Positions 8,919-16,930 of a stretch of DNA of 30,576 bases are shown here, piece by piece; positions within the stretch are counted from its first letter, which is position 1; the number at the start of each line of letters is the position of its first letter. The notes below the pieces were generated by a model. The model was given only the letters and a program-made list of their open reading frames with translations, was not told the origin of the DNA and did not search any database. Both the position numbers and the translations under genes were made by a program. This DNA is from Acidobacteriota bacterium (lineage in GTDB: Bacteria; Acidobacteriota; Terriglobia; Terriglobales; Acidobacteriaceae): assembly GCA_023441255.1 (NCBI GenBank), contig JAEZPW010000344.1, positions 1 to 30,576 of the forward strand. Reading direction: 5' to 3'.

Positions 8919-10540
8919 TTCGAGGTAGCCCCGCCTTCCGCCTGCAGCGTCCAGTGTTCGACATTCCAGTAAGTCTGAGGTGACAAGGCAACCGGCTGTA
9001 CGCCACTGATCTTCGTGGAAACTGCGCAGAGCGCATTCTTGTTAACGAGATAAATGAACGGTGCCTGCTCCGCGGCAATCTCTTGCACTCGATCCCATGC
9101 CGCCTTCCGTTGCTTAAAAGCAACTGCGGACGCCTGCGCGTGCATGCAGCGGTCTATTTCCGCCTCCCACTGTGTGGCGGGGGTCTTCTGATTCGGATTC
9201 CACGAGTGGTTGTCACCAGAACTCAACCAGACCGCCATCTGTGAATTCGGATCACCTTCGACATTGACCAATCCGAGTAGTACGGCTTCATAGTTAAACT
9301 TCTCGGTCATGCGCTCGATCAGTGACGGAAAATCAAGCGTGACCACGTTCACCTTCATGCCTAATCTTGAAAGATCCTGCTGAATCATCGCCGCCATTCG
9401 CTCGCGGTACTTGTTGCCCGAATTCGTGATGATGGAGAACTCGACGATGTGTCCGTCTGCGTCCAGGAGCCTCTTGTCCTGCAGGTGAAATCCGTCCTGG
9501 CCCAGGCGCTTCAACGCGGACGTCAGGTCGTACCGGACGGGCTGCAGTTTGGTGTTGAACCACGTTTTGCTGGCCGGAGAAACCGGGCCGATCGCCGGTC
9601 GAGCGTGCCCGGCGAAAACTACTCTTGCCAGGTCGTCACGGTTGATCGCCTCCGACACGGCACGGCGAAAGTTTTGAGAACGGAACCACGCGAGCTTGTA
9701 TGCCGGTAGCGGCGCACCCGGGGCCTGGTTGAACCACATCTGCTCGGAGTCGAGTGATGGTCCAGCGTCTCGGAGCGCTGCGGAATCTGAGGCGGCGAGA
9801 CGGTCGAAGTATTCGCTGTCAATCGAGTTGATCAGGTGAATCTCACCACGCTTGAAGCGGAGGGCCTCAATGTCGCGATTCGCCTGAATCTCGAGGCGAA
9901 TCGTGTCAATGTAAGGCAGTTTCCGGCCTGATTGATCACGTTTCCAGTAGTTCGGATTGCGTTGCAGCAGCATATAGCTGCCGGCCTTGTGATCGGCGAT
10001 GTAGTAGGGGCCGACACTCGCCTTCTCTTTGTTCGCGGACTTGGCAGATGTGATTGCTACCTGGTCGAAGAGCTGTTCCAGCCCGGCGACCGGCGCCGGG
10101 AAGACGATCGAGATACGATTCTTTCCCGTAATCGAAGTTACGACTTTTCCTTGCCCGGATCTGAACGAATCGCCGAGCGGAGAGTGTACCGCAGGATCCA
10201 TTAGGCGCTGAATAGTAGCGGCAACGTCCTCAGCACCGAACGGTGTCCCGTCGGAAAAATACACTCCTTCCCGCAGGACGAAACTTATGGTTCGTCCATC
10301 TAGACCAACTTTCCAGCTGCGCGCGAGTTCAGGCTCGAGTGTCTGGGTCCGCCGATTGAGCCGGAGCAAAACACCGCCGGTAAGATAGCGAACAGTCTCG
10401 GACGCATCATCGTTCACAAGCGCGGGGTCGAACGTCTTTGGCTCTGAGCGCAAGCAGAAGCGAAGCTCGCTCGCAGAAAGGACTGCGGCTGAGGCGAGCA
10501 ACAGAATGATGAAAGTCAACGACTTCGCCTTGAGTGTCAT
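8915..10540 (-). CDS. Periplasmic solute-binding protein of the peptide/nickel family (SBP_bac_5)
   Basis: The start is the ATG at 10540, which forms an ATGA overlap with the stop of the permease gene, has GAAGG upstream and opens a signal peptide (MTLKAKSLTFIILLLASAAV, cleavage near SA-SE). The frame continues open to 10675, but that would overlap the permease by 139 bases. The 541-aa product carries family-5 landmarks: LRFCLRSEPKTFDPALVNDD near the mature N-terminus, LEPELARSWKVGLDGRTISF, and LREGVYFSDGTPFGAEDVAATI, followed by the lobe-II segment with SEAINRDDLARVVFAG. There is no lipobox, so it is a soluble periplasmic receptor. The ligand is probably a peptide, but opines, heme, nickel chelates or oligosaccharides are possible in this family. 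Confidence 0.92.
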   Translation of the reverse strand: MTLKAKSLTFIILLLASAAVLSASELRFCLRSEPKTFDPALVNDDASETVRYLTGGVLLRLNRRTQTLEPELARSWKVGLDGRTISFVLREGVYFSDGTPFGAEDVAATIQRLMDPAVHSPLGDSFRSGQGKVVTSITGKNRISIVFPAPVAGLEQLFDQVAITSAKSANKEKASVGPYYIADHKAGSYMLLQRNPNYWKRDQSGRKLPYIDTIRLEIQANRDIEALRFKRGEIHLINSIDSEYFDRLAASDSAALRDAGPSLDSEQMWFNQAPGAPLPAYKLAWFRSQNFRRAVSEAINRDDLARVVFAGHARPAIGPVSPASKTWFNTKLQPVRYDLTSALKRLGQDGFHLQDKRLLDADGHIVEFSIITNSGNKYRERMAAMIQQDLSRLGMKVNVVTLDFPSLIERMTEKFNYEAVLLGLVNVEGDPNSQMAVWLSSGDNHSWNPNQKTPATQWEAEIDRCMHAQASAVAFKQRKAAWDRVQEIAAEQAPFIYLVNKNALCAVSTKISGVQPVALSPQTYWNVEHWTLQAEGGATSK

Positions 10541-11343
10541 GCATTCACCTTCGATCTCGACAGTAGAGCTTCGAGACTGCTGACAACGACAACCAAGAGG
10601 ACAAGTGGGGCTAGCTTCCAGTAATCGCTCGAAAAGAGCGCCAACTCTTCGAGTTCGCGCAGCAGACTTCCCCACGACGGCAGCGGTTCGGCGACGCCGA
10701 GGCCGAGCATCCCCAGGTTCGCTTCCGCGAGGATAAACACCGGGATGCTGATCCAGAACTGTGCCATGAGGATGGGCCTGAGATTAGGTACTAAGTGGAA
10801 CGCGACTATACGTCCTGGTCGTGTTCCATTTGCGCGAGCCTGCAGGAGAAACTCGCTGTTCCGCATGGCCGAAACATCAGCGCAAACGACTCTGGCCGAC
10901 GCAGCCCACCCGAGGCTCCCCAACAGCAGGAACGTGACCGTTACCGAGGCCAAGGGAGAAATGTTGAGTGGCAAGAGCGCACGTGCAGTTATCAGCAGGA
11001 ACAACCACGGCAGGCATAAGAAAAGGTCCGTGAGGCCATTCGCAAACCGCTTCCACAAGCCTCCGAGGTAACCCGCAACACCGCCGATGAGACCTGCGAG
11101 CATAGTAGACAGCAGGGCTGCTGCAGGTGCCAGCAGAAGCGAAATGCGCGTGCCGTGCACGAGCCGTGCGAAGCGGTCACGCCCGAGTTGGTCGGTCCCC
11201 AGCCAATGCTGGTGGGATGGCGCCGCGTTTGGCACCTCGCGGAACTGGGTCGCGTATCCGGAAGGGGCTACCAGTTCGGCCGCCAGGCACCCGAGCATGA
11301 TCAGTCCAAGGACGACCACGGCGATTTGTCGGATTTGCTTCAC
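10537..11343 (-). CDS. Peptide-type ABC transporter permease (OppC/DppC-like)
   Basis: This 268-aa inner-membrane permease begins with one TM segment (IAVVVLGLIMLGCLAAELV). It then shows the OppC-type signature HQHWLGTDQLGRDRFARLVHGTRISL, several TM helices, and the EAA coupling loop EFLLQARANGTRPGRIVAFHLVPN that docks to the ATPase. The start is GTG at 11343, overlapping the upstream permease stop as GTGA. It pairs with the preceding OppB-type permease to form the channel. Confidence 0.93.
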   Translation of the reverse strand: MKQIRQIAVVVLGLIMLGCLAAELVAPSGYATQFREVPNAAPSHQHWLGTDQLGRDRFARLVHGTRISLLLAPAAALLSTMLAGLIGGVAGYLGGLWKRFANGLTDLFLCLPWLFLLITARALLPLNISPLASVTVTFLLLGSLGWAASARVVCADVSAMRNSEFLLQARANGTRPGRIVAFHLVPNLRPILMAQFWISIPVFILAEANLGMLGLGVAEPLPSWGSLLRELEELALFSSDYWKLAPLVLLVVVVSSLEALLSRSKVNA

Positions 11344-12218
11344 GTGGTGGCGGGCGACAACGCCCGTTGCATGACGTCAGAAATCGTGTTGGCGAGCAAG
11401 GTTACGACGGTCACCAGTGTTGTCAGCGCGACGAGCAGTGGCAGGTCACGGCCCAACGCCGCTTGCCAGGCGAGCTGCCCGATGCCAGGAATGCCGCACA
11501 GAGCTTCTACGGCAACGCTCGCCCCCAGCGCCACGCTGACCGAGATCCCAATAAGAGCAACAATGGGCGCGGCGCAGACAGGTAACACATGGCGGACGAA
11601 AACAGCTGTTCGCCCCAGGCCTTTTGCCCGGGCGGTCACGATATGCGGCATAGAGTATCCACGGGCGAGAAGATTGCGAACGTAGCGGAACAGTCGCGGA
11701 AAGACGATGACCGCAATAGCCATTGCCGCGGGCACATGAAAGATGACAGTGAGCACCGCCACTGCCGCCGCCGGTACGCACAGGAAGGAGCTGCCCAACA
11801 GCCCCGCGATAACATCGTAAACTTGCTCCTTCAGCAAGGCGGCCGAGAACGCCAGGCCAGCGGCCAACACCCAGGCGAGCAACAGTCCCCACGCAACCAA
11901 TCTCACGGTCACAGGCAGACGCTCGCGAACAAGCTCGCCGACAGGGCGGTTAAGCGTCACCGATCGCCCGAACTCGCCATGACATGCGTTCAGCAGAAAC
12001 CCGCTGTAGTAATGGCCCAAGTCTCCGTTGTGGCTCCTCTCTTTGCGGAGTACGTCACGACTTTCGTGGCTCAGGCGCGGGTCCAGTTGTCGAACATCCA
12101 CGTCGAACCCCGGTGCCATTCGGACCATGGTAGCGGTAAGCAGTGTCCCCGCGATCACGATGAAAACGATCGTCAGCAGTCGCCCCGCGATATCGAGCCC
12201 AAGCTTCATAGACGTCAA
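11340..12218 (-). CDS. Peptide-type ABC transporter permease (OppB/DppB-like)
   Basis: The 292-aa permease has an N-terminal TM helix (RLLTIVFIVIAGTLLTATMV) and a periplasmic loop with the OppB-type segment GEFGRSVTLNRPVGELVRERLPVTVRLV. Further TM helices follow, with the EAA loop HIVTARAKGLGRTAVFVRHVLP. I give the TTG at 12218, which overlaps the upstream stop as TTGA, matching the overlaps at the other three junctions of this operon. An ATG at 12209, three codons later, is an equally reasonable start. Neither has an obvious ribosome-binding site, which fits translational coupling to the GGDEF/HD-GYP gene. Confidence 0.9.
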   Translation of the reverse strand: MTSMKLGLDIAGRLLTIVFIVIAGTLLTATMVRMAPGFDVDVRQLDPRLSHESRDVLRKERSHNGDLGHYYSGFLLNACHGEFGRSVTLNRPVGELVRERLPVTVRLVAWGLLLAWVLAAGLAFSAALLKEQVYDVIAGLLGSSFLCVPAAAVAVLTVIFHVPAAMAIAVIVFPRLFRYVRNLLARGYSMPHIVTARAKGLGRTAVFVRHVLPVCAAPIVALIGISVSVALGASVAVEALCGIPGIGQLAWQAALGRDLPLLVALTTLVTVVTLLANTISDVMQRALSPATT

Positions 12219-14653
12219 TTGACCAGGGAATTCGTTTTGTCAGACATGGCATCCGCGGCGATTACTTCAGGCGCACCTGCCGACAGCGCTTTCTTTATCG
12301 CATACATGCGCCGATCGGCTTCGGCCAGCAGTTCTTCGGCGTCTGCGCCGTCAGCCGGAAAAAACGCCGTGCCAGTGCTTGCGGAAACCAACTGATCGCC
12401 ACAAATCTCCTTGCTGGCCGCACTCGCCAGTTCGGATATTCGCTCGGCTTTATGCCTGGCGGCCTCAGCAGTGAGCCCGGGAGCGACCATGACGAACTCG
12501 TCGCCTCCCATGCGGGCCAGGTAATCGTATTCGCGGCAACTGCTTCGCATTTTCTGTGCGATCAGGCGCAGCACACGGTTGCCCTCGAGGTGACCAAACC
12601 GGTCATTCACGTTCTTGAACCGGTCCAGATCACAGACCATAACCGCTAACGTGGTGTTAGTGCGCTTGCATCGCGATACTTCGGCATCGAGGTGGAGGAA
12701 GAGCGAACGCGCGTTCGGCAGGCCAGTGAGGTAGTCCGTTGTGGCAGACGTCTGCGCCTGTTGGTACTTGAGGGCATTCTCCACTGACAGTGCAACCTTG
12801 CCGCCGATTGCCAGCAGGATGCGCAGGTGGTCCCGGCTGAAGGCATTCGCATCCGCTCGATAGAGCGTCAGCGCACCTATCGTACCGTTGATACCCTGCA
12901 GCGGCACTGATAATGCCGAGCGCAGGTTGCTGAACTTGGTCGGGTCATTTAAGTACCCGGGTTCCACCGAGGGGTTGCCGTTCACAATCGCCTTGGAGTT
13001 CTGCACTACCCATCCGGAGAGGCCCTGTCCAAGCGGGATTTCCAGGCTGGAGAACAGGCGAAAGTCGTCGCCGGTCACATATTTTGGAACAAGCACGTCT
13101 TCTTGCCGGATCCAGATCGCGACGCTGTCATACGGAACCAGTTTGCGCAGACGCGACGAAAGCACGGACAACGTGTCCTCCACCCCTAGAGAACTGCCGA
13201 GGTCATGGGTGAGTTCAAACAGCATCTGCGCCTCGTGCCGTGCTGCGGCGATCGATGACAGGAAGTCTCGTTCGGTAACCGTCGAAGCACTCTCCTTCGG
13301 GATATTTTCGTAGCCGGCTGCCGGGGCTGCAGCACGTTCCACCCGAACGTCCTGCGCCGGCAACGGACGGGCGGCGGCCTGCGCTATTGCCATTTTTTCC
13401 AACTCGATGTAGCGGCGCTTCAGAATGTCGAGAACTTTCGGATCGAAGTCAACACCGGACAACGAAGCGACTTCCTCCATTGCCCGTTCCAACGGAAGCG
13501 CACGTCGGTATTGCCGATCGGACGCAAGAGCGTCCAGACAATCAACCGCGCTCAGAATTCGTGCCCCGATCGGTATTTGCTCGCCTGCCAAACCGTCCGG
13601 ATACCCCGTGCCGTTCCACCGCTCGTGGTGCGAGCGAACAATGGGCACGACAGCATACGGGAACTGAACACGCTCCAGGATTTCCGCACCGACCACCGGA
13701 TGAATCTTCATCTTCTCGAATTCTTCAGGGGTCAACCGGCCGGGCTTATTAATGATGTGTTCGGGCACGGCCAGTTTGCCGATGTCATGGAGAATGGAGG
13801 CCGCTTTCAGCGCTTCGATCTCGGCATCCGGCAAGCCCAATTCCCTGCCGATTTCAGTGGCGTAGATGCGGACCCGCTGCAGGTGTTCGTGCGTCGTGTG
13901 GTCCTTGGCATCAATGGCGAGTGCCAATGCCTCGATGGTGCGGAGGTGCAGTTCCGCCATCTCTTCCACGTGCCGCTTCTCGTCCTCGAGCCGTCCCAGG
14001 TATAGCCGGTACGATCGATAAATCCAGTACACGACCGGAACGAGCAGCAGCGTCGTCGGCCAACCAAAATCGCGGTTTACGTAGTGAACGATGGCCACGA
14101 GCGCCGCGCCGGCGAGGTAGTAAGGAAACGACCAGAAATAGCAGTCATGCCAAGTCTTGCGGAACGACTTGCCCTCGGCCAGGCAGATGATCGCGGCGAT
14201 CGGAAGAGTATTGGCAAGGAAGAATACGCAAGCCGTACCGAGAACTTTGAGCGGGAAACTGTTGCCGAAGACTACCGTCGAGTGCGCATAAGCCCAGTAC
14301 GTGATCCACACGGCCGGCGCCATCATGCTGAAGACGTTGAAGACGATCCGTACCGGTTTGGCGGGCCGGTTCATCTTCAGGAAGCATTGCACCAGGGTCG
14401 ATCCACACCCCAGGATCATGGTTTCCGGAAGGGACAACTCCAGTGCACCAAGCAGGGTGAACAGGAAGTTCACGGACATCGACGTGTTCGTTCCGGGAAG
14501 GACGACTTTGAAGCTGGCCGAGGCAAGCGCAATAGCGAGATATGCGGCGAACCGCAGATAGTTGTCGCAGTGCCAGCCGATAAGTGAAGTGGCCAAAAGC
14601 AGGAAACCGACTGTAGCTGTCAGTCCGATGAAGATTTTCGCTCGGGTTCTCAT
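12215..14653 (-). CDS. Membrane protein with HD-GYP, GAF and GGDEF domains (c-di-GMP phosphodiesterase/diguanylate cyclase)
   Basis: The 812-aa start at 14653 (ATG, with GGAG upstream) is supported by a sigma-54 promoter at 14679-14693 that would put the transcript start near 14668. The upstream in-frame start at 14722 would lie outside that mRNA. About seven TM helices occupy residues 6-212. HD-GYP spans about 235-425, with intact HD (289-290), HHERWNGTGYPDG (342-354) and the downstream Asp/Arg residues. A GAF-like domain covers about 475-628. GGDEF spans 635-795, with intact GGDEF (716-720) and an inhibitory-site RxxD (REYD 707-710) exactly five residues before it. Both catalytic domains therefore look active, so the protein could make and degrade c-di-GMP in response to a membrane or GAF signal. 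It is translationally coupled to a peptide importer. Confidence 0.93.
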   Translation of the reverse strand: MRTRAKIFIGLTATVGFLLLATSLIGWHCDNYLRFAAYLAIALASASFKVVLPGTNTSMSVNFLFTLLGALELSLPETMILGCGSTLVQCFLKMNRPAKPVRIVFNVFSMMAPAVWITYWAYAHSTVVFGNSFPLKVLGTACVFFLANTLPIAAIICLAEGKSFRKTWHDCYFWSFPYYLAGAALVAIVHYVNRDFGWPTTLLLVPVVYWIYRSYRLYLGRLEDEKRHVEEMAELHLRTIEALALAIDAKDHTTHEHLQRVRIYATEIGRELGLPDAEIEALKAASILHDIGKLAVPEHIINKPGRLTPEEFEKMKIHPVVGAEILERVQFPYAVVPIVRSHHERWNGTGYPDGLAGEQIPIGARILSAVDCLDALASDRQYRRALPLERAMEEVASLSGVDFDPKVLDILKRRYIELEKMAIAQAAARPLPAQDVRVERAAAPAAGYENIPKESASTVTERDFLSSIAAARHEAQMLFELTHDLGSSLGVEDTLSVLSSRLRKLVPYDSVAIWIRQEDVLVPKYVTGDDFRLFSSLEIPLGQGLSGWVVQNSKAIVNGNPSVEPGYLNDPTKFSNLRSALSVPLQGINGTIGALTLYRADANAFSRDHLRILLAIGGKVALSVENALKYQQAQTSATTDYLTGLPNARSLFLHLDAEVSRCKRTNTTLAVMVCDLDRFKNVNDRFGHLEGNRVLRLIAQKMRSSCREYDYLARMGGDEFVMVAPGLTAEAARHKAERISELASAASKEICGDQLVSASTGTAFFPADGADAEELLAEADRRMYAIKKALSAGAPEVIAADAMSDKTNSLVN

Positions 14654-14678
14654 GACACCGCTCCGGTAGAGTGAGAGC

Positions 14679-14693
14679 GCAAGATGCGTGCCA
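14679..14693 (-). promoter_or_regulatory. Sigma-54 (-24/-12) promoter for the GGDEF/HD-GYP and peptide-importer operon
   Basis: On the minus strand the sequence is TGGCACG-CATC-TTGC, matching all 11 fixed positions of the RpoN consensus TGGCACG-N4-TTGC, with GG and GC ten bases apart. The predicted transcription start is about 14668, leaving a leader of roughly 15 nt that still contains the GGAG ribosome-binding site of the gene starting at 14653. Match quality and placement together make chance unlikely. Confidence 0.8.
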
Positions 14694-14744
14694 TTCGCCT
14701 GCGCATTACATTCGGCGCGCACAGTCTTTGTAATCAGCTACTTA

Positions 14745-14795
14745 GCGTCTCCAATGCTCGGTCGGGGGGAGCACTGTTGTATCAAGTTGAGACGC
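14745..14795. repeat. Inverted repeat GCGTCTC ... GAGACGC upstream of the sigma-54 promoter
   Basis: Arms at 14745-14751 and 14789-14795 are exact reverse complements separated by 37 bases. They lie about 75-130 bp upstream of the predicted transcription start at 14668, the usual distance for sigma-54 enhancer sites, and the arm centres are 44 bp apart, roughly four helical turns. The motif differs from the TTGCGCCA sites near the activator gene, so any role as an activator site is tentative. Confidence 0.3.
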
Positions 14796-14828
14796 CGCTG
14801 CTGAGAACATGTAGTCCTTAACGGCAGA

Positions 14829-14872
14829 GGAGCCGAAGTCGGTCACCGTAATGACTCGGCACTTGCGGCTCC
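14829..14872. other. Long imperfect hairpin in the 14.65-14.90 kb intergenic region
   Basis: GGAGCCG (14829-14835) pairs with CGGCTCC (14866-14872). Inside it AAGT pairs with ACTT past a bulged G, and GTCA pairs with TGAC around a six-base loop. It lies just after the stop of the micropeptide gene and about 200 bases before the GGDEF/HD-GYP gene. No T-run follows on either strand, so it is not a classic intrinsic terminator. It could be an mRNA 3'-end stabiliser or attenuator. Confidence 0.35.
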
Positions 14873-14897
14873 ACTGCTTGTAGGTCGTGCGTTGCCG

Positions 14898-15047
14898 TTA
14901 ACTACCCCAAATCACCGCTTTAAGGAACGGCGCTGCAAGCGTGGACATGCGTTTTGCCGGTATCAGCGCCACTTCAATCAGCAACAGCAGTGAAACAGCG
15001 CCCGTCCATCCTGCCCAGGTTGCAACGTGAATACCGTGTGAAATCAT
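14898..15047 (-). CDS. 49-aa single-TM micropeptide ending in VIWGS
   Basis: The ATG at 15047 is preceded by GGGGAG eight bases away and lies 16 bases after the protease stop codon, so it is probably co-translated with the protease. The frame is open further upstream (to 15098), but only inside the protease gene. The product has a short polar N-terminus, one hydrophobic helix (residues 8-30, including GAVSLLLLIEVALIP), a basic pair (Lys32-Arg33), and a C-terminal tail of about 19 residues ending in LKAVIWGS. That ending resembles the HALWGS hexapeptides of the protease tail. I know of no named family. It could be a membrane anchor or partner of the protease, a substrate, or a secreted-peptide precursor. 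Confidence 0.55.
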   Translation of the reverse strand: MISHGIHVATWAGWTGAVSLLLLIEVALIPAKRMSTLAAPFLKAVIWGS

Positions 15048-15063
15048 CTGGCTCTCCCCGGAG

Positions 15064-16818
15064 CTAGTTCTCACCGTTGATAAGGACGGAGGTCGCATTC
15101 ACGGCGTCCGCGTCTACATTTCCGTTGGGCAAGATCGTTGCACTGCCGCTGCCCCAGAGCGCGTGGCTATCCCAGAGGCTGCCGCTACCCCAAAGTGCAT
15201 GACTTCCCCACAGCGCGTGGCTCCCCCAGAGCGCGTGACTGTCGGTGAGAGCATCGCTTCCCCACAAGGCGTGATTGTCACTTACGCCATCCATCGTGGG
15301 ATCAAAAGCCCGCGTCCCCCACACTGCGTCTGGCGCCCACATGATCGTGCTGCCCCAGAGTGCATGGTCGTCGCGGACGAAATACACGGCGCCGCTGGTG
15401 CTATCGAACGCCGCGGTCGGAGAAGTGGCGGGAAAGCTGGCGCGATCTGTGCTGGAGAGTGCCGCCTGAAGGTCAAGATAGCCTGCACCGACCGTGAACA
15501 CGTCGTACTGTAGAGTGAAGGTCTGTGCGCCGTCTACCACGGTCGAATACGTCGGGAAGACCTTGTAGGCAGTTTTCATCAGCCGTGCTTTAACTTGGTC
15601 CGGAGTCAGTGTCGGGTCCTTTTGCAGCAGCAGTGCAACTGCACCACTGACCACTCCAGTAGCCATGCTGGTGCCGCTCAGAATGAAGTACTTATCCGAA
15701 GCACCGGTATCGTTGGTGCTCAAGTAGTAGCTCTTCTGTGGCCGATTCTGGGGGAAGGTCGATTTGAGGTAGCCTTGCTGTAAGGACACGACCCGATTGC
15801 CCGGGGCGACCAGGTCCGGCTTCACGACCGCATCAATCGCGCTCGGTCCTTTCCCGCTGTACGTCGTAAGGACGTCATCAGCCCGGTCCAGCGTACCCTT
15901 CGTATTCATGGCGCCCACGGTAAGTACGTACGGATCGTTGCCCGGTGCCGTCACGGTGCCATATCCGTCCGCGCCGGCGGAATCGTCTCTACCTTCGTTG
16001 CCGGCAGCGACAACGACAACTATTCCTGCCTTCCATGCCTGCTCGACGGCCTGGCACAGGGGATCGAGCGTGTAGCTTTCATAGACAGGGCGGCCTAACG
16101 AGAGATTCAGTACGCGGATGTTGTACAAGTTCTTCAACTGTATGGCCGTTTGTATCGCGTTGATCACCGAGGTGTCAGTCCCTCGGCCCAACTTGTCCAG
16201 CGCGCGCAGGTTAATGAAGTTTACGTTCGGCGCGACGCCGCGGATGGCTACATCGCAATTGGAGCAGGTGGAATACTTGGCGTTTCCGCCGATGATGCCG
16301 GCGACATGCGTTCCGTGGCCGTACCCATCATCTGTACCGCCACCGATCAGGTCTTTCTGGTAGACGATTCGCGATTTGCCCGCGGAGTTCTTCAGGTCGT
16401 CCAGCAGGTGAATGCCGCTGTCCACGACCGCCACGCCGATCCCTGAACCGTCCAGGCCGACATTCCACGCGTACTGGGCCAGGACTGCGCCGGCCACGTT
16501 GTTCAAGTGCGCTTTGACCGGGCGATCGGGGGAAACGTAGACGACATCCTCATCCGCCTCAAGCGCACTGAGAGCCGAGGCAGGGAGCGTCGCTGCGATT
16601 CCTTTAACTAATGGCACATCGACATCGACAGCTCCGCCTTTGCCACGGATCTTGTCTTTGTGTTTATCGGTGGGCTGCTGCTTGTACTGAATGATTACCT
16701 TTACGAGTTGTCCGGCAGCCTGGCCCTTCAGGTCACGGGCGATTTTGGTTCCCTTGGCGAACCCAGATGCCGGGAACAGCGCGGCTACAAGTAACAGACA
16801 TAAGAGGCGGCTCTTCAT
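15064..16818 (-). CDS. Secreted S8 subtilisin-family serine protease with I9-like propeptide and HALWGS repeat tail
   Basis: The start is the ATG at 16818, with GGAGG four bases upstream and a signal peptide (MKSRLLCLLLVAALFPASGF). The frame is open to 16869, but there is no better start. The 584-aa product has an inhibitor-I9-like propeptide at about 35-100 (LVKVIIQYKQQPTDKHKDKI... VVYVSPDRPV). The catalytic domain (about 115-455) has Asp133 (VVDSG), His168 (HGTH), oxyanion Asn274 (AAGNEG) and Ser384 (GTSMATG), a complete triad. After residue 480 comes a low-complexity tail with HALWGS at 485, 516, 528, 534, 540 and 552, plus degenerate VWGT and SLWDS units. There is no sorting signal or TM at the C-terminus. 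A sigma-54-like promoter precedes it, and it is divergent from a sigma-54 activator. Confidence 0.93.
   Translation of the reverse strand: MKSRLLCLLLVAALFPASGFAKGTKIARDLKGQAAGQLVKVIIQYKQQPTDKHKDKIRGKGGAVDVDVPLVKGIAATLPASALSALEADEDVVYVSPDRPVKAHLNNVAGAVLAQYAWNVGLDGSGIGVAVVDSGIHLLDDLKNSAGKSRIVYQKDLIGGGTDDGYGHGTHVAGIIGGNAKYSTCSNCDVAIRGVAPNVNFINLRALDKLGRGTDTSVINAIQTAIQLKNLYNIRVLNLSLGRPVYESYTLDPLCQAVEQAWKAGIVVVVAAGNEGRDDSAGADGYGTVTAPGNDPYVLTVGAMNTKGTLDRADDVLTTYSGKGPSAIDAVVKPDLVAPGNRVVSLQQGYLKSTFPQNRPQKSYYLSTNDTGASDKYFILSGTSMATGVVSGAVALLLQKDPTLTPDQVKARLMKTAYKVFPTYSTVVDGAQTFTLQYDVFTVGAGYLDLQAALSSTDRASFPATSPTAAFDSTSGAVYFVRDDHALWGSTIMWAPDAVWGTRAFDPTMDGVSDNHALWGSDALTDSHALWGSHALWGSHALWGSGSLWDSHALWGSGSATILPNGNVDADAVNATSVLINGEN
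15148..15366 (-). repeat. HALWGS hexapeptide repeat region (six exact copies, three in tandem)
   Basis: The 3' part of the protease gene encodes HALWGS at residues 485-490, 516-521, 528-533, 534-539, 540-545 and 552-557. The tandem block is 15184-15237 (three 18-bp units). The DNA units are not identical: in the tandem block the Leu codons are CTC, CTG and CTT, and the Gly codons are GGG, GGA and GGT. The peptide is therefore conserved while the DNA has drifted. Confidence 0.9.
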
Positions 16819-16852
16819 GCTTCCTCCGGGCACTTCGTCACGTTGTTCACAA

Positions 16853-16868
16853 TGCACTCGACGAGCCA
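16853..16868 (-). promoter_or_regulatory. Sigma-54-like promoter upstream of the S8 protease
   Basis: On the minus strand: TGGCTCG-TCGA-GTGCA, with GG and GC exactly ten bases apart. It differs from TGGCACG-N4-TTGCA at two positions (A to T, T to G) but keeps the invariant GG/GC pair. The predicted transcript start is near 16842, about 24 bases before the ATG at 16818, leaving room for the GGAGG site. It is weaker than the 14679-14693 promoter, but it is supported by the adjacent divergent sigma-54 activator and the upstream half-sites. Confidence 0.5.
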
Positions 16869-16930
16869 ACCTGGTGACTGACGTAACTTGTTGATTTCGC
16901 TCAACCGGAGCATTCTTTCGCGGCGAGCAA

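Noticed and set aside
11589..12395. Plus-strand open frame of 268 codons
   Set aside because: Antisense to the OppB-type permease and the GGDEF end. His/Arg/Gln-rich with no domain.
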